Below are positions 52,512 through 62,100 of a stretch of 64,000 nucleotides of DNA, piece after piece. The DNA is from an uncultured Bacteroidota bacterium (lineage in GTDB: Bacteria; Bacteroidota; Bacteroidia; B-17B0; Aurantibacillaceae). Position 1 is the stretch's first letter; each line of letters starts with the position of its first letter. The position numbers and the translations under genes are program-made. The DNA is taken from the NCBI GenBank assembly GCA_903893815.1, contig CAITNS010000016.1, positions 1 to 64,000 on the forward strand. The letters run 5' to 3'. Below the pieces are notes generated by a model. It saw nothing but the letters and a program-made list of their open reading frames with translations, did not search any database and was not told where the DNA came from.

Positions 52512-53765
52512 TTATTCAGTTCTTAATGCTTCTACTGGTTTAATAGCAACTGCTTTACTTGCCGGAATTAATCCTGCAAAAGCGCCACTTAAAATTAATA
52601 CACTTAATGCTTTAATTGCTACTGATAAATCAACTGTTGGGTTTGTAAACATTTCTCCCGAATTACCAATCGCTGAATCTAATGCTTCCAATAATCCAAT
52701 GCCAATTACCAAACCAAAATAACCCGAAATAGAAGTTAAAAAGATAGCCTCTAAAACTATTTGACCAATAATTTGTGAAGGAACAGCACCCAAAGCGCGC
52801 TTAACGCCAATTTCTTTAGTTCGCTCTTTTACTACAATGAGCATAATATTACTAATTCCAATTACACCAGCAAGTAAAGTTCCGATACCTACAATCCAAA
52901 CTAAAACTTCTATACCAAGAAATAAGCCACTCAGTTTTTTAAATTCAATTTCCATATTCCAATGGCCAATAGCTTTTAAATCATCAGGGGCAATTTTATG
53001 ACGTTCCTTTAACATGGCAATCACCTTTTCTTCAGATAACTTTGCAGGAATTCCATCTTTAGATTTAATAGCAAACCATCCTATAACATCACCATAATTA
53101 AAGGCATTTTGAAACGTAGTAAAGGGAATATTTATTTTTTGCACTTGTTCCTGCCCATCATTACCTCCTGCCCTAGGCGCCGTAACACCAACAATTTTAA
53201 AATAAACGCCATTAATGCGGATATATTCTCCAATAACTGTTTCTCCCGGCTTAAATAACACTTCAACTACACGTGGACCTACAACACAAATTTTTCTTTT
53301 TTCCTTAATATCTAAATCATTTATAAAACGACCTTTCCCCATCAAAACATCTGAAATCAATCTAATGTTTGGATAACAAGCTTCTGTTTGAAAAGCTGCT
53401 GTTTTCAAACCACGTACTACATTGTTTCCTCCACCATAACCACCTAATTGATTTAATGGCGAAACAACATCCAATTCTGGCAATTGCTTCAAGGCTTCGG
53501 CATCAGCCAAATTATAATTAAAGAATCGAGAAGGCTTCATTCCTTTATAAGGCTTAGTAGTTTGCTGTGCCCAAACAAAAAAACTATTTGTTGCAGTGCC
53601 TGCAAAACCATTTAATATACCATTACGCAAACCGTTACCTGAACCGAGCATAATTACTAACATGAAAATTCCCCAAAAAACACCAAGCATGGTGAGAAAT
53701 GTTCGTAGTTTATTTTTACGAATGGTTGCAAAAATTTCTTGCCAATTATCTCGTTCAAATATCAA
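52512..53765 (-). CDS. MacB/FtsX-type ABC permease (second of two)
   Basis: The 417-residue product has an N-terminal membrane helix (RTFLTMLGVFWGIFMLVIMLG, about 20-40), then a MacB-type periplasmic domain (about 45-290). Three C-terminal helices follow, with the FtsX signature VKERTKEIGVKRALGAVPSQIIGQIVLEA. It is about 1 bp from the other permease gene. Together they probably form a heterodimer driven by the ATPase encoded at 55102-55761. It is a mechanotransmission-type exporter by family. The substrate is unknown. Confidence 0.9.
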   Translation of the reverse strand: MIFERDNWQEIFATIRKNKLRTFLTMLGVFWGIFMLVIMLGSGNGLRNGILNGFAGTATNSFFVWAQQTTKPYKGMKPSRFFNYNLADAEALKQLPELDVVSPLNQLGGYGGGNNVVRGLKTAAFQTEACYPNIRLISDVLMGKGRFINDLDIKEKRKICVVGPRVVEVLFKPGETVIGEYIRINGVYFKIVGVTAPRAGGNDGQEQVQKINIPFTTFQNAFNYGDVIGWFAIKSKDGIPAKLSEEKVIAMLKERHKIAPDDLKAIGHWNMEIEFKKLSGLFLGIEVLVWIVGIGTLLAGVIGISNIMLIVVKERTKEIGVKRALGAVPSQIIGQIVLEAIFLTSISGYFGLVIGIGLLEALDSAIGNSGEMFTNPTVDLSVAIKALSVLILSGAFAGLIPASKAVAIKPVEALRTE

Positions 53766-53766
53766 A

Positions 53767-54996
53767 TTAACTTTCTCTTAATGCGTTTATGGGTTCAACT
53801 CTTGATGCCTTTAATGCTGGAAAAAATCCTGCCAAAGCTCCTGCTAATATAATTAAACCAACAGAAACTATGGCTATTTTAAAATCTACTTCTGGATTTT
53901 TAAAAAAATCACTTTCTACACCTACTTGTTTAATTAACTCAACAACACCAATGCCTAATAGTAAACCTAAATAACCAGCAATAGATGTTATAAATACAGA
54001 TTCCTGAATAATTAATGAAACAATAGACCAAGGAGAAGCTCCTAATGCTTTTCGCACACCAATTTCTTTTGTTCGTTCTTTTACTATAATCATCATAATA
54101 TTACTAACACCAACAACACCTGCAACCAATGTAAAAACACCAATAATAAATACAAATATTTTAATGGCATCTAACATTTGCATAATTCTTTTATACTCTG
54201 CATTGTTATTATATACACCAATAGCACTTAAATCTAAAGGATCAAAATGATGTTTTTTAGCAAGCATATTTCTAGCCAATTGTATTAAACTCTCAGAACC
54301 TTCAACATCTAAATCACCTGTAGTAAACCACAAACTATTTACAAAATCTTTTCCATTATTTGCTCTTTGTGCTGTAACTAATGGTATATAAATTCGATCA
54401 TTGTCACCTCGTCCGGCATCATTAAAAACACCAACCACTTTATATTTTGTTGCAGCTATTTCAATATACTTACCAATTGGGCTTTCATTTTTAAACAACA
54501 CCTCTTTCACAGGCTTACCAACTGAACACACTTTTCGGTATTCGCTAATGTCATTTTCATTTATAAATCGTCCTTCAATTATTTTTGCGTTTTCTATAAA
54601 ACACTGTGCAGGAGCAACAGCTCGTACTGGAAAAGAAGCATGTTCGTTATGATAGCTGGTTATTTGATTACCCCAACTATAATAATCTGCTGAAAAATTT
54701 TCGGCACCAGCTAGGTTATTTTTGATAGTATAAAAATCTGAATTAGTTAATTGAATTCGTCTTCCTGGCTTATAGCCATTATAGGCCATAGATGTTTGCT
54801 CGCCAGAAATTGAAACATAATTTTTTGCATCACTCGCAAATTGTGCTTGAACTCCATTTTTTAAACCCTGACCAGCAGCTAATAAAATAATTAAAATAAA
54901 AATACCCCACGACACGCTAAACGCCGTTAAAAAAGTACGGAGTTTATTTTTTTTAATGGTTCCTAATATTTCTTGCCACTTATCTAAGTCAAACAT
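53767..54996 (-). CDS. MacB/FtsX-type ABC permease (first of two)
   Basis: The 409-residue product has the same architecture as its neighbour. The N-terminal helix is RTFLTAFSVSWGIFILIILLAAG, the MacB-type periplasmic domain spans about 45-275, and the FtsX core VKERTKEIGVRKALGASPWSIVSLIIQ lies near 310-335, followed by two more helices. The two permeases share roughly half their residues by eye, suggesting an old duplication. Its stop and the next start are 1 bp apart. It is probably one half of a heterodimeric exporter. Confidence 0.9.
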   Translation of the reverse strand: MFDLDKWQEILGTIKKNKLRTFLTAFSVSWGIFILIILLAAGQGLKNGVQAQFASDAKNYVSISGEQTSMAYNGYKPGRRIQLTNSDFYTIKNNLAGAENFSADYYSWGNQITSYHNEHASFPVRAVAPAQCFIENAKIIEGRFINENDISEYRKVCSVGKPVKEVLFKNESPIGKYIEIAATKYKVVGVFNDAGRGDNDRIYIPLVTAQRANNGKDFVNSLWFTTGDLDVEGSESLIQLARNMLAKKHHFDPLDLSAIGVYNNNAEYKRIMQMLDAIKIFVFIIGVFTLVAGVVGVSNIMMIIVKERTKEIGVRKALGASPWSIVSLIIQESVFITSIAGYLGLLLGIGVVELIKQVGVESDFFKNPEVDFKIAIVSVGLIILAGALAGFFPALKASRVEPINALRES

Positions 54997-55004
54997 TCGT
55001 TTTT

Positions 55005-55101
55005 AGTTATAAGATATGGGTGATGAATTATGAGTTGATAATTTATTTAGTTTCGTGCTTTAATTGTAAGTCATCCATAACTTATAATTCATAACTCATC
55101 T
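55005..55101. repeat. Imperfect inverted repeat between the ABC ATPase and permease genes
   Basis: GATGAATTATGAGTT on the left and AACTTATAATTCATAACTCATC-type sequence on the right (the latter ending at 55099) face each other around a centre near 55055. Such intergenic palindromes are common in this phylum. It may reduce transcription between the ATPase and permease genes. It is unrelated to the attC-like elements. Confidence 0.45.
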
Positions 55102-55761
55102 CTAAATGATGAGTCCGTCCTTTAATCTAATCGTTCTATCTGTTAGGGCTGCAATATCATTTTCGTGAGTTACTAAAACGATTGTTTTCCCTTGCTTGTT
55201 GATTTCTTTAAAAATATCCATCACTTCAATCGACGTTTGAGAATCTAAAGCGCCTGTTGGTTCATCTGCAAAAATAACTTTTGGATTTCCTATTAAAGCG
55301 CGGGCAATAGCTACACGTTGTTTCTGTCCACCGCTCATTTCGCTTGGTAAATGATTTGCCCATTCTTTTAATCCAACTCTTTCTAAATATTCCAAGGCTT
55401 TTATATTTCGTTCTTTTCGAGAAACTTTTTGATAGTATAAAGGCAGAGCTACATTTTCCATCGCATTTTTAAACGATAATAAATTAAACGATTGAAATAC
55501 AAACCCTAAAAATTGATTACGTAGTTGTGCCGCTTTAGTTTGCGACAAATCTTTAATCAAGGTATTATTTAAAGTATAAGTACCTGAATCGTAATTATCT
55601 AAAATTCCTAAGATATTTAAAAGGGTAGATTTCCCAGAACCCGATGAACCCATAATGGAAACAAACTCACCTTCTTTAATATGCATATCAATGCCTTTTA
55701 ATACTTCAAAAGATGTATTATTCAATTTATAGGATTTTTTGATTTGCTCTAGTTTTATCAC
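55102..55761 (-). CDS. MacB/LolD-type ABC transporter ATPase
   Basis: The 219-residue product is a single ABC domain: Walker A GSSGSGKSTLLNILG, Q-loop, signature MSGGQKQRVAIARALI, Walker B VIFADEPTGALD, and H-loop LVTHEND. The LolD/MacB subfamily is supported by the adjacent FtsX-type permeases and the loop SxxKAAQLRNQFLGFVFQSFNLL. It powers the two permeases encoded downstream. It is the first gene of the operon, 105 bp upstream of the first permease, with a palindrome between them. It is a cytoplasmic subunit at the membrane. Confidence 0.93.
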   Translation of the reverse strand: MIKLEQIKKSYKLNNTSFEVLKGIDMHIKEGEFVSIMGSSGSGKSTLLNILGILDNYDSGTYTLNNTLIKDLSQTKAAQLRNQFLGFVFQSFNLLSFKNAMENVALPLYYQKVSRKERNIKALEYLERVGLKEWANHLPSEMSGGQKQRVAIARALIGNPKVIFADEPTGALDSQTSIEVMDIFKEINKQGKTIVLVTHENDIAALTDRTIRLKDGLII

Positions 55762-55880
55762 GAACTAAAAATAGGAATATAAAGCAAGAATAAACCTACC
55801 GCTTATGACGAAAATTAGTCGTTTATGGATTTTTAAAGGCAAAGAGAGCAAAGTTTTAGTGCAAAGAGAAAGAAGTAAGA

Positions 55881-56753
55881 TTAACTAACTCTTCTTTTTA
55901 AATAAAAGTTGGTTACCACACTCATTAAAATATAAAGTATAATGATTAGAGGGATACCAACATATTGCAAAGTAACAAGAAGTAATAAACTTAATCCCAA
56001 AAAGGAATAGCGGATTCTATTTCCTCTCCAAGAGAAATTACGAAATTTTAAGGCAAAAAGAGGAAGTTCGGAGATAAGTAAAACTGAAAACACTAGGCAT
56101 AAAACAACATTAAAAACCGTGTTTACAAATAGTTCTGCGATAATTAATTTAATAACCTCTAAGGTAGATGGTGCAGCATAATTCGCAGCCAAACTAACAT
56201 TTTTCATATATTCCGGATAGCCATTTAGAAATACATAAAATGCATCTAAACCAGAAACTTCAGGGAATCTAACACCATAAACTAAAACTAATGAACAAAC
56301 AAAAATAGCAATTGCTGGCGTAGGAACGCCTATAAAGGAATCAGTTTGTCTAGTATCATTATTAAATTTTGCTAATCTAATAGCAGAAAAAATAGTCAAA
56401 ACAAAACAAAACAGCGGGGCAATCTTTGACAAAAAAATATCATCTATATGCAATCCAATAGTTGCTTCTTCAACGTAAGGCTGTTGACCAAATAAAGCTA
56501 TTTTATACATAATCACACCAGGCACCACGCCAAAAGTTACCATATCCGCCAAACTATCTAAATCTTTTCCTATTGGCGAAGCTACTCTTAATAAACGTGC
56601 TGCAAAACCATCAAAAAAATCGAAGATTGCAGCTAAGCCAACTAAGTATGCAGAGTAAACTAAATTACCTTCAAAAGCTTGAACAATTGCTAAACAACCA
56701 CATAACAAGTTGCAACAAGTAATGGCATTGGGTATATGTTTTTTGATACTCAT
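55881..56753 (-). CDS. pssA: CDP-diacylglycerol-serine O-phosphatidyltransferase
   Basis: The 290-residue product opens IKKHIPNAITCCNLLCGCLAI and carries the CDP-alcohol phosphotransferase signature. This is FDFFDGFAARLLRVASPIGKDLDSLADMVTFGVVPG, i.e. D-x2-DG-x2-AR-x8-G-x3-D-x3-D, at about residues 42-78. About eight membrane helices follow. It makes phosphatidylserine, the precursor of phosphatidylethanolamine, in the cytoplasmic membrane. The length matches the Bacteroidota type. It appears monocistronic and is divergent from the next gene (85 bp between starts). Confidence 0.92.
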   Translation of the reverse strand: MSIKKHIPNAITCCNLLCGCLAIVQAFEGNLVYSAYLVGLAAIFDFFDGFAARLLRVASPIGKDLDSLADMVTFGVVPGVIMYKIALFGQQPYVEEATIGLHIDDIFLSKIAPLFCFVLTIFSAIRLAKFNNDTRQTDSFIGVPTPAIAIFVCSLVLVYGVRFPEVSGLDAFYVFLNGYPEYMKNVSLAANYAAPSTLEVIKLIIAELFVNTVFNVVLCLVFSVLLISELPLFALKFRNFSWRGNRIRYSFLGLSLLLLVTLQYVGIPLIIILYILMSVVTNFYLKRRVS

Positions 56754-56838
56754 ATTATAGCGTAAATATATAAAAATGCTTACACTTAATAGTGTTCAAA
56801 AAAAATAGTATTTTTAATTATGACAAAAGTAAATTTTT

Positions 56839-57972
56839 ATGACAGCCAATAAACCTCTTTCTCATAAACTATTCTGGATAGGCCTGCTGTTTTGTCACTC
56901 TATTGTATTAGCATTTCTGTATTTTAAGTTTGGATTTAACACAATAAACGAAGGCGACAAATATTTATCGCGAGCTACTTATTTAGCACATGGCGATTTT
57001 ATAAACTCTACACAATATCAAACTTTTTATATTTCGTATGTAACTTACTTAGCATTTTTTGTTTTTATAAAAGCACCTACTCTGCTTATTTTCATGAGCA
57101 CCTATTTATTAAGTTTATTTGCTTATTATAAGTTTCATAAACTGATTTCAAGCTATATTAACTATGAAACTTCCTATTTATGGTTAGTAATGATGTGTGT
57201 GAGTCCGTTAATTCAATTTTGGCAATTCAATTTATTTTCCGAGACATTTTTTATTGCTGTGAGTTTATTATTTGCTTATGTTTCTTTATATGATTATATC
57301 AAATACAGAGCACTAAAAATTTCTTTAATTGGCTTAGTGGTTATTTTTGCCAGACCTTCAGGTATTTTCACAGTAATTTGCATTCTGTTGTTTAAATTAT
57401 ATCAAGACAAAAGATTTACTAAAAAGCAAATTTTATGGTTAGGTTCTTCCACTCTCTTTCTAATATTCATTGGCATTATGTTTTTCTTTCAATTGCCTTA
57501 TCACGATTTTTCAAAATACATTTCAAATGGGTCTATTTATTACGGTTTTCCAAGTTGGTCATCACCCGAATTAGCTCCAGGAAATTACACACTGTTTAAT
57601 TGCTATCAATTTATCATAGAGCAAAAAGATGTAAAAACACTTTTCTCATTATTCATTCAAAAATTAAATTCTTTCTTTTTAACAACGCGACCATACTATT
57701 CGAATTTTCATAATGCCATCAATGCTAGTCACCATCTATTATATCCACTAGCGCTAATAGCCTTGTACTTTTCTTATAAAAAACAAAAACCTGTTTATCC
57801 GTTATTAATCACTTTTTCAGTCATCATTCTTTTAAATGCATTAATGGTTGGTTTAATTTTTAATGAGTGGAGCGAACGTCATACCCTACATGTATTTCCA
57901 TATATCATTCTTCTGGCCTCTTATTCTATCATATATATTAGGAAGGCATTTGTTAAAAAGCAAGGTCTTTAA
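56839..57972 (+). CDS. Polytopic membrane protein, possibly GT-C-type glycosyltransferase
   Basis: The 377-residue product has about ten predicted membrane helices. After the first helix comes a loop with FNTINEGDKYLSRATYL; an acidic pair in the first loop is a common feature of GT-C glycosyltransferases. RPSGIF (about residue 174) follows the sixth helix, and the C-terminal part ends near NEWSERHTLHVFPY. There is no strong family signature. It is probably an inner-membrane enzyme acting on lipid-linked sugars, but this is inference from shape. It stands alone, 130 bp upstream of the porV-like gene on the same strand. Confidence 0.65.
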   Translation: MTANKPLSHKLFWIGLLFCHSIVLAFLYFKFGFNTINEGDKYLSRATYLAHGDFINSTQYQTFYISYVTYLAFFVFIKAPTLLIFMSTYLLSLFAYYKFHKLISSYINYETSYLWLVMMCVSPLIQFWQFNLFSETFFIAVSLLFAYVSLYDYIKYRALKISLIGLVVIFARPSGIFTVICILLFKLYQDKRFTKKQILWLGSSTLFLIFIGIMFFFQLPYHDFSKYISNGSIYYGFPSWSSPELAPGNYTLFNCYQFIIEQKDVKTLFSLFIQKLNSFFLTTRPYYSNFHNAINASHHLLYPLALIALYFSYKKQKPVYPLLITFSVIILLNALMVGLIFNEWSERHTLHVFPYIILLASYSIIYIRKAFVKKQGL

Positions 57973-58100
57973 ATCTAAAAACGGGGTTTTAGGCTCATAA
58001 AACATCATTTTTCATTAAATCCTATGCAATAATTCGATAATAAATTCGTTAAGTCAACATATTGTCGTTTTTAAAAAATTTACGTAATTTTAAGCTGATT

Positions 58101-59183
58101 ATGAAGAACTTAGTAGTTTTATTGTTTGTTTCTATCTCAACCATAAGCTTTGCACAAATTGCAAAGTATAGTAACGAATTTTTAAGTGTGGGTGTTGGAG
58201 CTAGAGCACTTTCGATGGCAAATGCCAATGTAGCTTCTGTAAATGATGTAACGGCTGGCTACTGGAATCCAGCAGGATTACAATTGCAACAAAGCAATGT
58301 ACAAATTGGACTAATGCATGCCGAGTATTTTGCTGGTATTGCTAAATACGATTTTATTGGAGGCTCTAAACGCGTGGATAGTAATAGCGTTGTGGGCCTA
58401 ACCTTTATTAGATTTGGGGTAGATAATATCCCTAACACAACCGAGTTAATTGATGCCAATGGCAATGTAGATTATTCTCGATTAAAATCATTTAATGCAG
58501 TTGATGCGGCAGTTTTATTATCATATGCCCGCAACATGGTTAAAATAAAAGGATTAAAAATTGGAGCCAATGCAAAAATCATCCGTCGTAAGTTAGGCGA
58601 ATTTGGAGGAGCTTGGGGCTTTGGGTTAGATGCAGGTGCAATGTATGATTATAAAAAATGGCGTTTTGCAGCGATGGCTCGTGATGTTACTGGAACTTTT
58701 AATGCATGGTCTTATAACTTAACAGATGATGTAAAACAAACATATGCCATTACTGGCAATGATATTCCTAGTAACTCAATTGAAGTAACAGTTCCAAAAT
58801 TAATATTAGGTGTTACTCGCACTTGGTTTGTTTGGAAAGACAGAGTATCTTTAGGCGGTGAATTAAATTTCATCAACACCTTTGACGGTAAACGTAATAC
58901 GGTTGTTAAAACAAAAGCTTGGAGTATGGAACCTGCTCTAGGTTTAGAAGTTGGTTACAAAGGTTTTATCTATTTGAGAGGAGGGCTTGGTAATATTCAA
59001 AAAGCCAAAAACGTAATAGGTGCTGATGTAACAACTGTGCAGCCTAATATTGGTGTGGGTATTAAGTATAAAATTTTTGCATTAGATTATGCAATGACAA
59101 ATATCGGAAATGTGTCGACCTCCCTTTACTCTCACATTTTTACTGTTAAAATTGATATTAATAAAAAAATACTCTCAAAATGA
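58101..59183 (+). CDS. PorV/PorQ-family outer-membrane protein of the type IX secretion system
   Basis: The product is about 360 residues from the ATG at 58101 (MKNLVVLLF); the longer frame to 58062 lacks sense. The signal peptide ends near SFAQ. The mature part opens KYSNEFLSVGVGARALSMANANVASVNDVTAGYWNPAGL, the typical start of PorV/PorQ (FadL-like) barrels, and ends in a beta-strand (YSHIFTVKIDI). PorV shuttles T9SS cargo from the translocon to the attachment complex. Its stop overlaps the start of the following PorU2-like gene by 4 bp (ATGA), so the two are translationally coupled. It is probably a PorV paralogue (PorV2), since its partner resembles PorU2. Confidence 0.85.
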   Translation: MKNLVVLLFVSISTISFAQIAKYSNEFLSVGVGARALSMANANVASVNDVTAGYWNPAGLQLQQSNVQIGLMHAEYFAGIAKYDFIGGSKRVDSNSVVGLTFIRFGVDNIPNTTELIDANGNVDYSRLKSFNAVDAAVLLSYARNMVKIKGLKIGANAKIIRRKLGEFGGAWGFGLDAGAMYDYKKWRFAAMARDVTGTFNAWSYNLTDDVKQTYAITGNDIPSNSIEVTVPKLILGVTRTWFVWKDRVSLGGELNFINTFDGKRNTVVKTKAWSMEPALGLEVGYKGFIYLRGGLGNIQKAKNVIGADVTTVQPNIGVGIKYKIFALDYAMTNIGNVSTSLYSHIFTVKIDINKKILSK

Positions 59184-62100
59184 TAAAACGTTTATTCATT
59201 TTATTTCCGATAATTTTTATAACAGCTAATTTAGCTGCTCAACAATATGGAAATGAATGGATAAACTTCGGACAAAAGCATTACAAGATTAGCATTCCAA
59301 ATACTGGATTATACCGTATAGATTATAATACACTTGTTAATTCTGGAATACCAGTTTCCTCTATAAACCCTAAAAATTTTCAGTTATTTATTAAGGGGCA
59401 AGAACAATACATTAATATCAATGATGAAAGTGATAATGTTTTTAATACAACTGATTACATCGAATTTTACGCTAAAAAAAATGATGCGAGTTTTGATTCT
59501 TCAGCCTATACAAACATTACTCGTTTACCCAACCCTTATATTGCTTTATTTAATGACACCAACTATGCTTACTTAACATGGAATGGTTCCATAAGCAATA
59601 AACGTGTGCAACGCGAAACGGATGTAAACTTTGTTGGATATACTGCGGCTACTTATTTTTATAATGAAAAGATTGAAGCCTATAAGAACAGTTATTCTTT
59701 AGGTAAAACCTATTTAGAAGTTCTTTCTGACCCTAGGTATATGTTAGGTGAAGGATCCGGTTTTAATATTAATAAAGGATCTTCAAAACAAACCAATTTT
59801 AGTAACCTTAACATTTATCCATCTAATTTGCCAGTGTATGTAAAAACAAGTTATTCAGGCGCTTCTGAAAATATTGTTTCAGGCATTACTTATGATCATC
59901 AAATTAAATTTCAGTACATTGATAATTTAGGGAATACCGTTACCTTAAATGATACATCTTTCTATGGCATTAATCAGTTTTTTATAGAAAAACAAATAAC
60001 AGCAAATCAATTACAAAACTCTTCTCAAATAATTATTAGCAGCGAGAACAATCCCTTTTTCTCATCAATACCAAATGCTATTCACAATACCAATATACAT
60101 TATATCTCCATAAAATATCCTCAAGTTCCTGATTTATTAAACGCTTCAGAACAACTGTTTTATTTAGACAATGCTTCGGTTGGCTCAAAAACTTTATTAG
60201 ATATTCAAAACGTAAATGTTGGCGCCTCGCAAGTTATATTGTATGATTTAACCAATCATAAATACATTCCTACTGTGGTTTCTGGAAGCAATGTAAAAGC
60301 ATTATTGCCAAATTCGAGTTCTCAAAAAGAATGTTTTTTAACGACTACTGCTAATATTTACTCCGTTAATTTACTTTCTCCAGTTAATCAAACAGGATTC
60401 TTTGTAAATTATTACACAACAAATCCTGATTCTGCTTTTTTAATTGTTACTCACAAAAGCCTACAAACTCAAGCAAACTTATATAAACAATACAGAGAAA
60501 CTTTATTAGGCGGAAGCAATCATGTAATTATGGCTGATATTGATGATTTGTATGATCAATTTGCTTATGGAAATATAAAAAACCCTTTAGCTATAAAAAA
60601 TTTCTGCAAATATTTAAGTGATGCATTAGCAGTACCACCTAAATATTTATTATTAATTGGAAAATCAATCCAAAATTCTGATGTGAGAATTAATGCCAAT
60701 AACTGGAATGCAAATAAAGTTCCAACATTAGGGCATCCATCATCCGACAATTCATTAACTGCTGGATTACATGGAGCAAATTCGATTACACCTTTTATAC
60801 CCGTAGGAAGAATTTCCGCAAAAAATGGGGCAGATGTCACCAATTATTTAGATAAAGTAAAAGAGCATGAAGGCAACTCGATAAATGGTTTAGGATCTAT
60901 GTCGCCTCCATTAGATTGGCACAAACGAGTCCTTCATTTTAGCGGGGGCGAAAATTCTCAACAACAAGATGCTTTTAGATCTTATTTAGATGTATTTGGT
61001 AATATAATTGAAGATACGCTTTATGGCGCAAGAATATTTCCATTTCAAAAAACAACCTCTGCACCTATTCAAATTACAGTAAGTGATTCCATCAAGCAAC
61101 TCATCGATTACGGCTGTTCATTAATTACTTTTTTTGGACATGGCTCAACTACTGGGTTTGACCAAGCTATTGATAATCCTTTAGCTTATGATAATCAGTT
61201 CAAATATCCTTTATTTTTAGCCAACTCTTGTTATTCGGGAAATATACATTTACCAGCTGCCAATAGTACGAGTGAAGTGTTTACTTTGATTCCTAATAGA
61301 GGTAGTATCGGTTTCTTAGCTTCATCTTCGGCAGGCGTAGTAAACACACTTTATAATTTTTCAAGAGATTTTTATTTAACAATAGCCTCCGAAACTTATT
61401 ATAAAGGCATTGGTGACGCTGTAAAAAGCGCCTCAAAAAAAACATCCATTTTAAACGATCAACTACAACATATTACAAGTTTAGAAATGACTTTAGAAGG
61501 CGATCCTTCCGTTAAATTAAATGCCTTTCCAAAACCAGATTATGAAATTACAAATTCAAGCGTGTATTTTAATACGACTACTCACTTAGATTCTATAGGT
61601 ATTAATATCGTTATTAAAAACAACGCAAAAGCCGTTTTGGATACTTTTATTGTAAGAATTGAACATTATTTTCCTAACGGAGATTCAGCAACTTACCTTA
61701 AACAGATAAAAGCGCCCATGAATAACGATACGGTTAGTTTTTTTGTTGAAAAGGATTATGCAAAACACGTTGGCTTAAATCATTTTTACGTACACATTGA
61801 TTCATATTATGAGATGAATGAAATGGCGGAAACTAACAATACAACCAATGGTTATGTTGATTTATTTATCCCTGGTGGAGATGTAATGCCAGTGTATCCA
61901 TACCAATACGCTATTGTACCAAACACTCCTCAAATTACGTTAAAAGCAACAACGGCAGATCCTTTTGCCGCCTCAGCAGCCTATCGAATTCAATTAGATA
62001 CCAACGACACATTTATCAACCCCATAAATACAACGGTTATAAACAGTGTGGGAGGTGTTATACAATGGACGGTTAATTTACCATTTACAGATAGCACCGT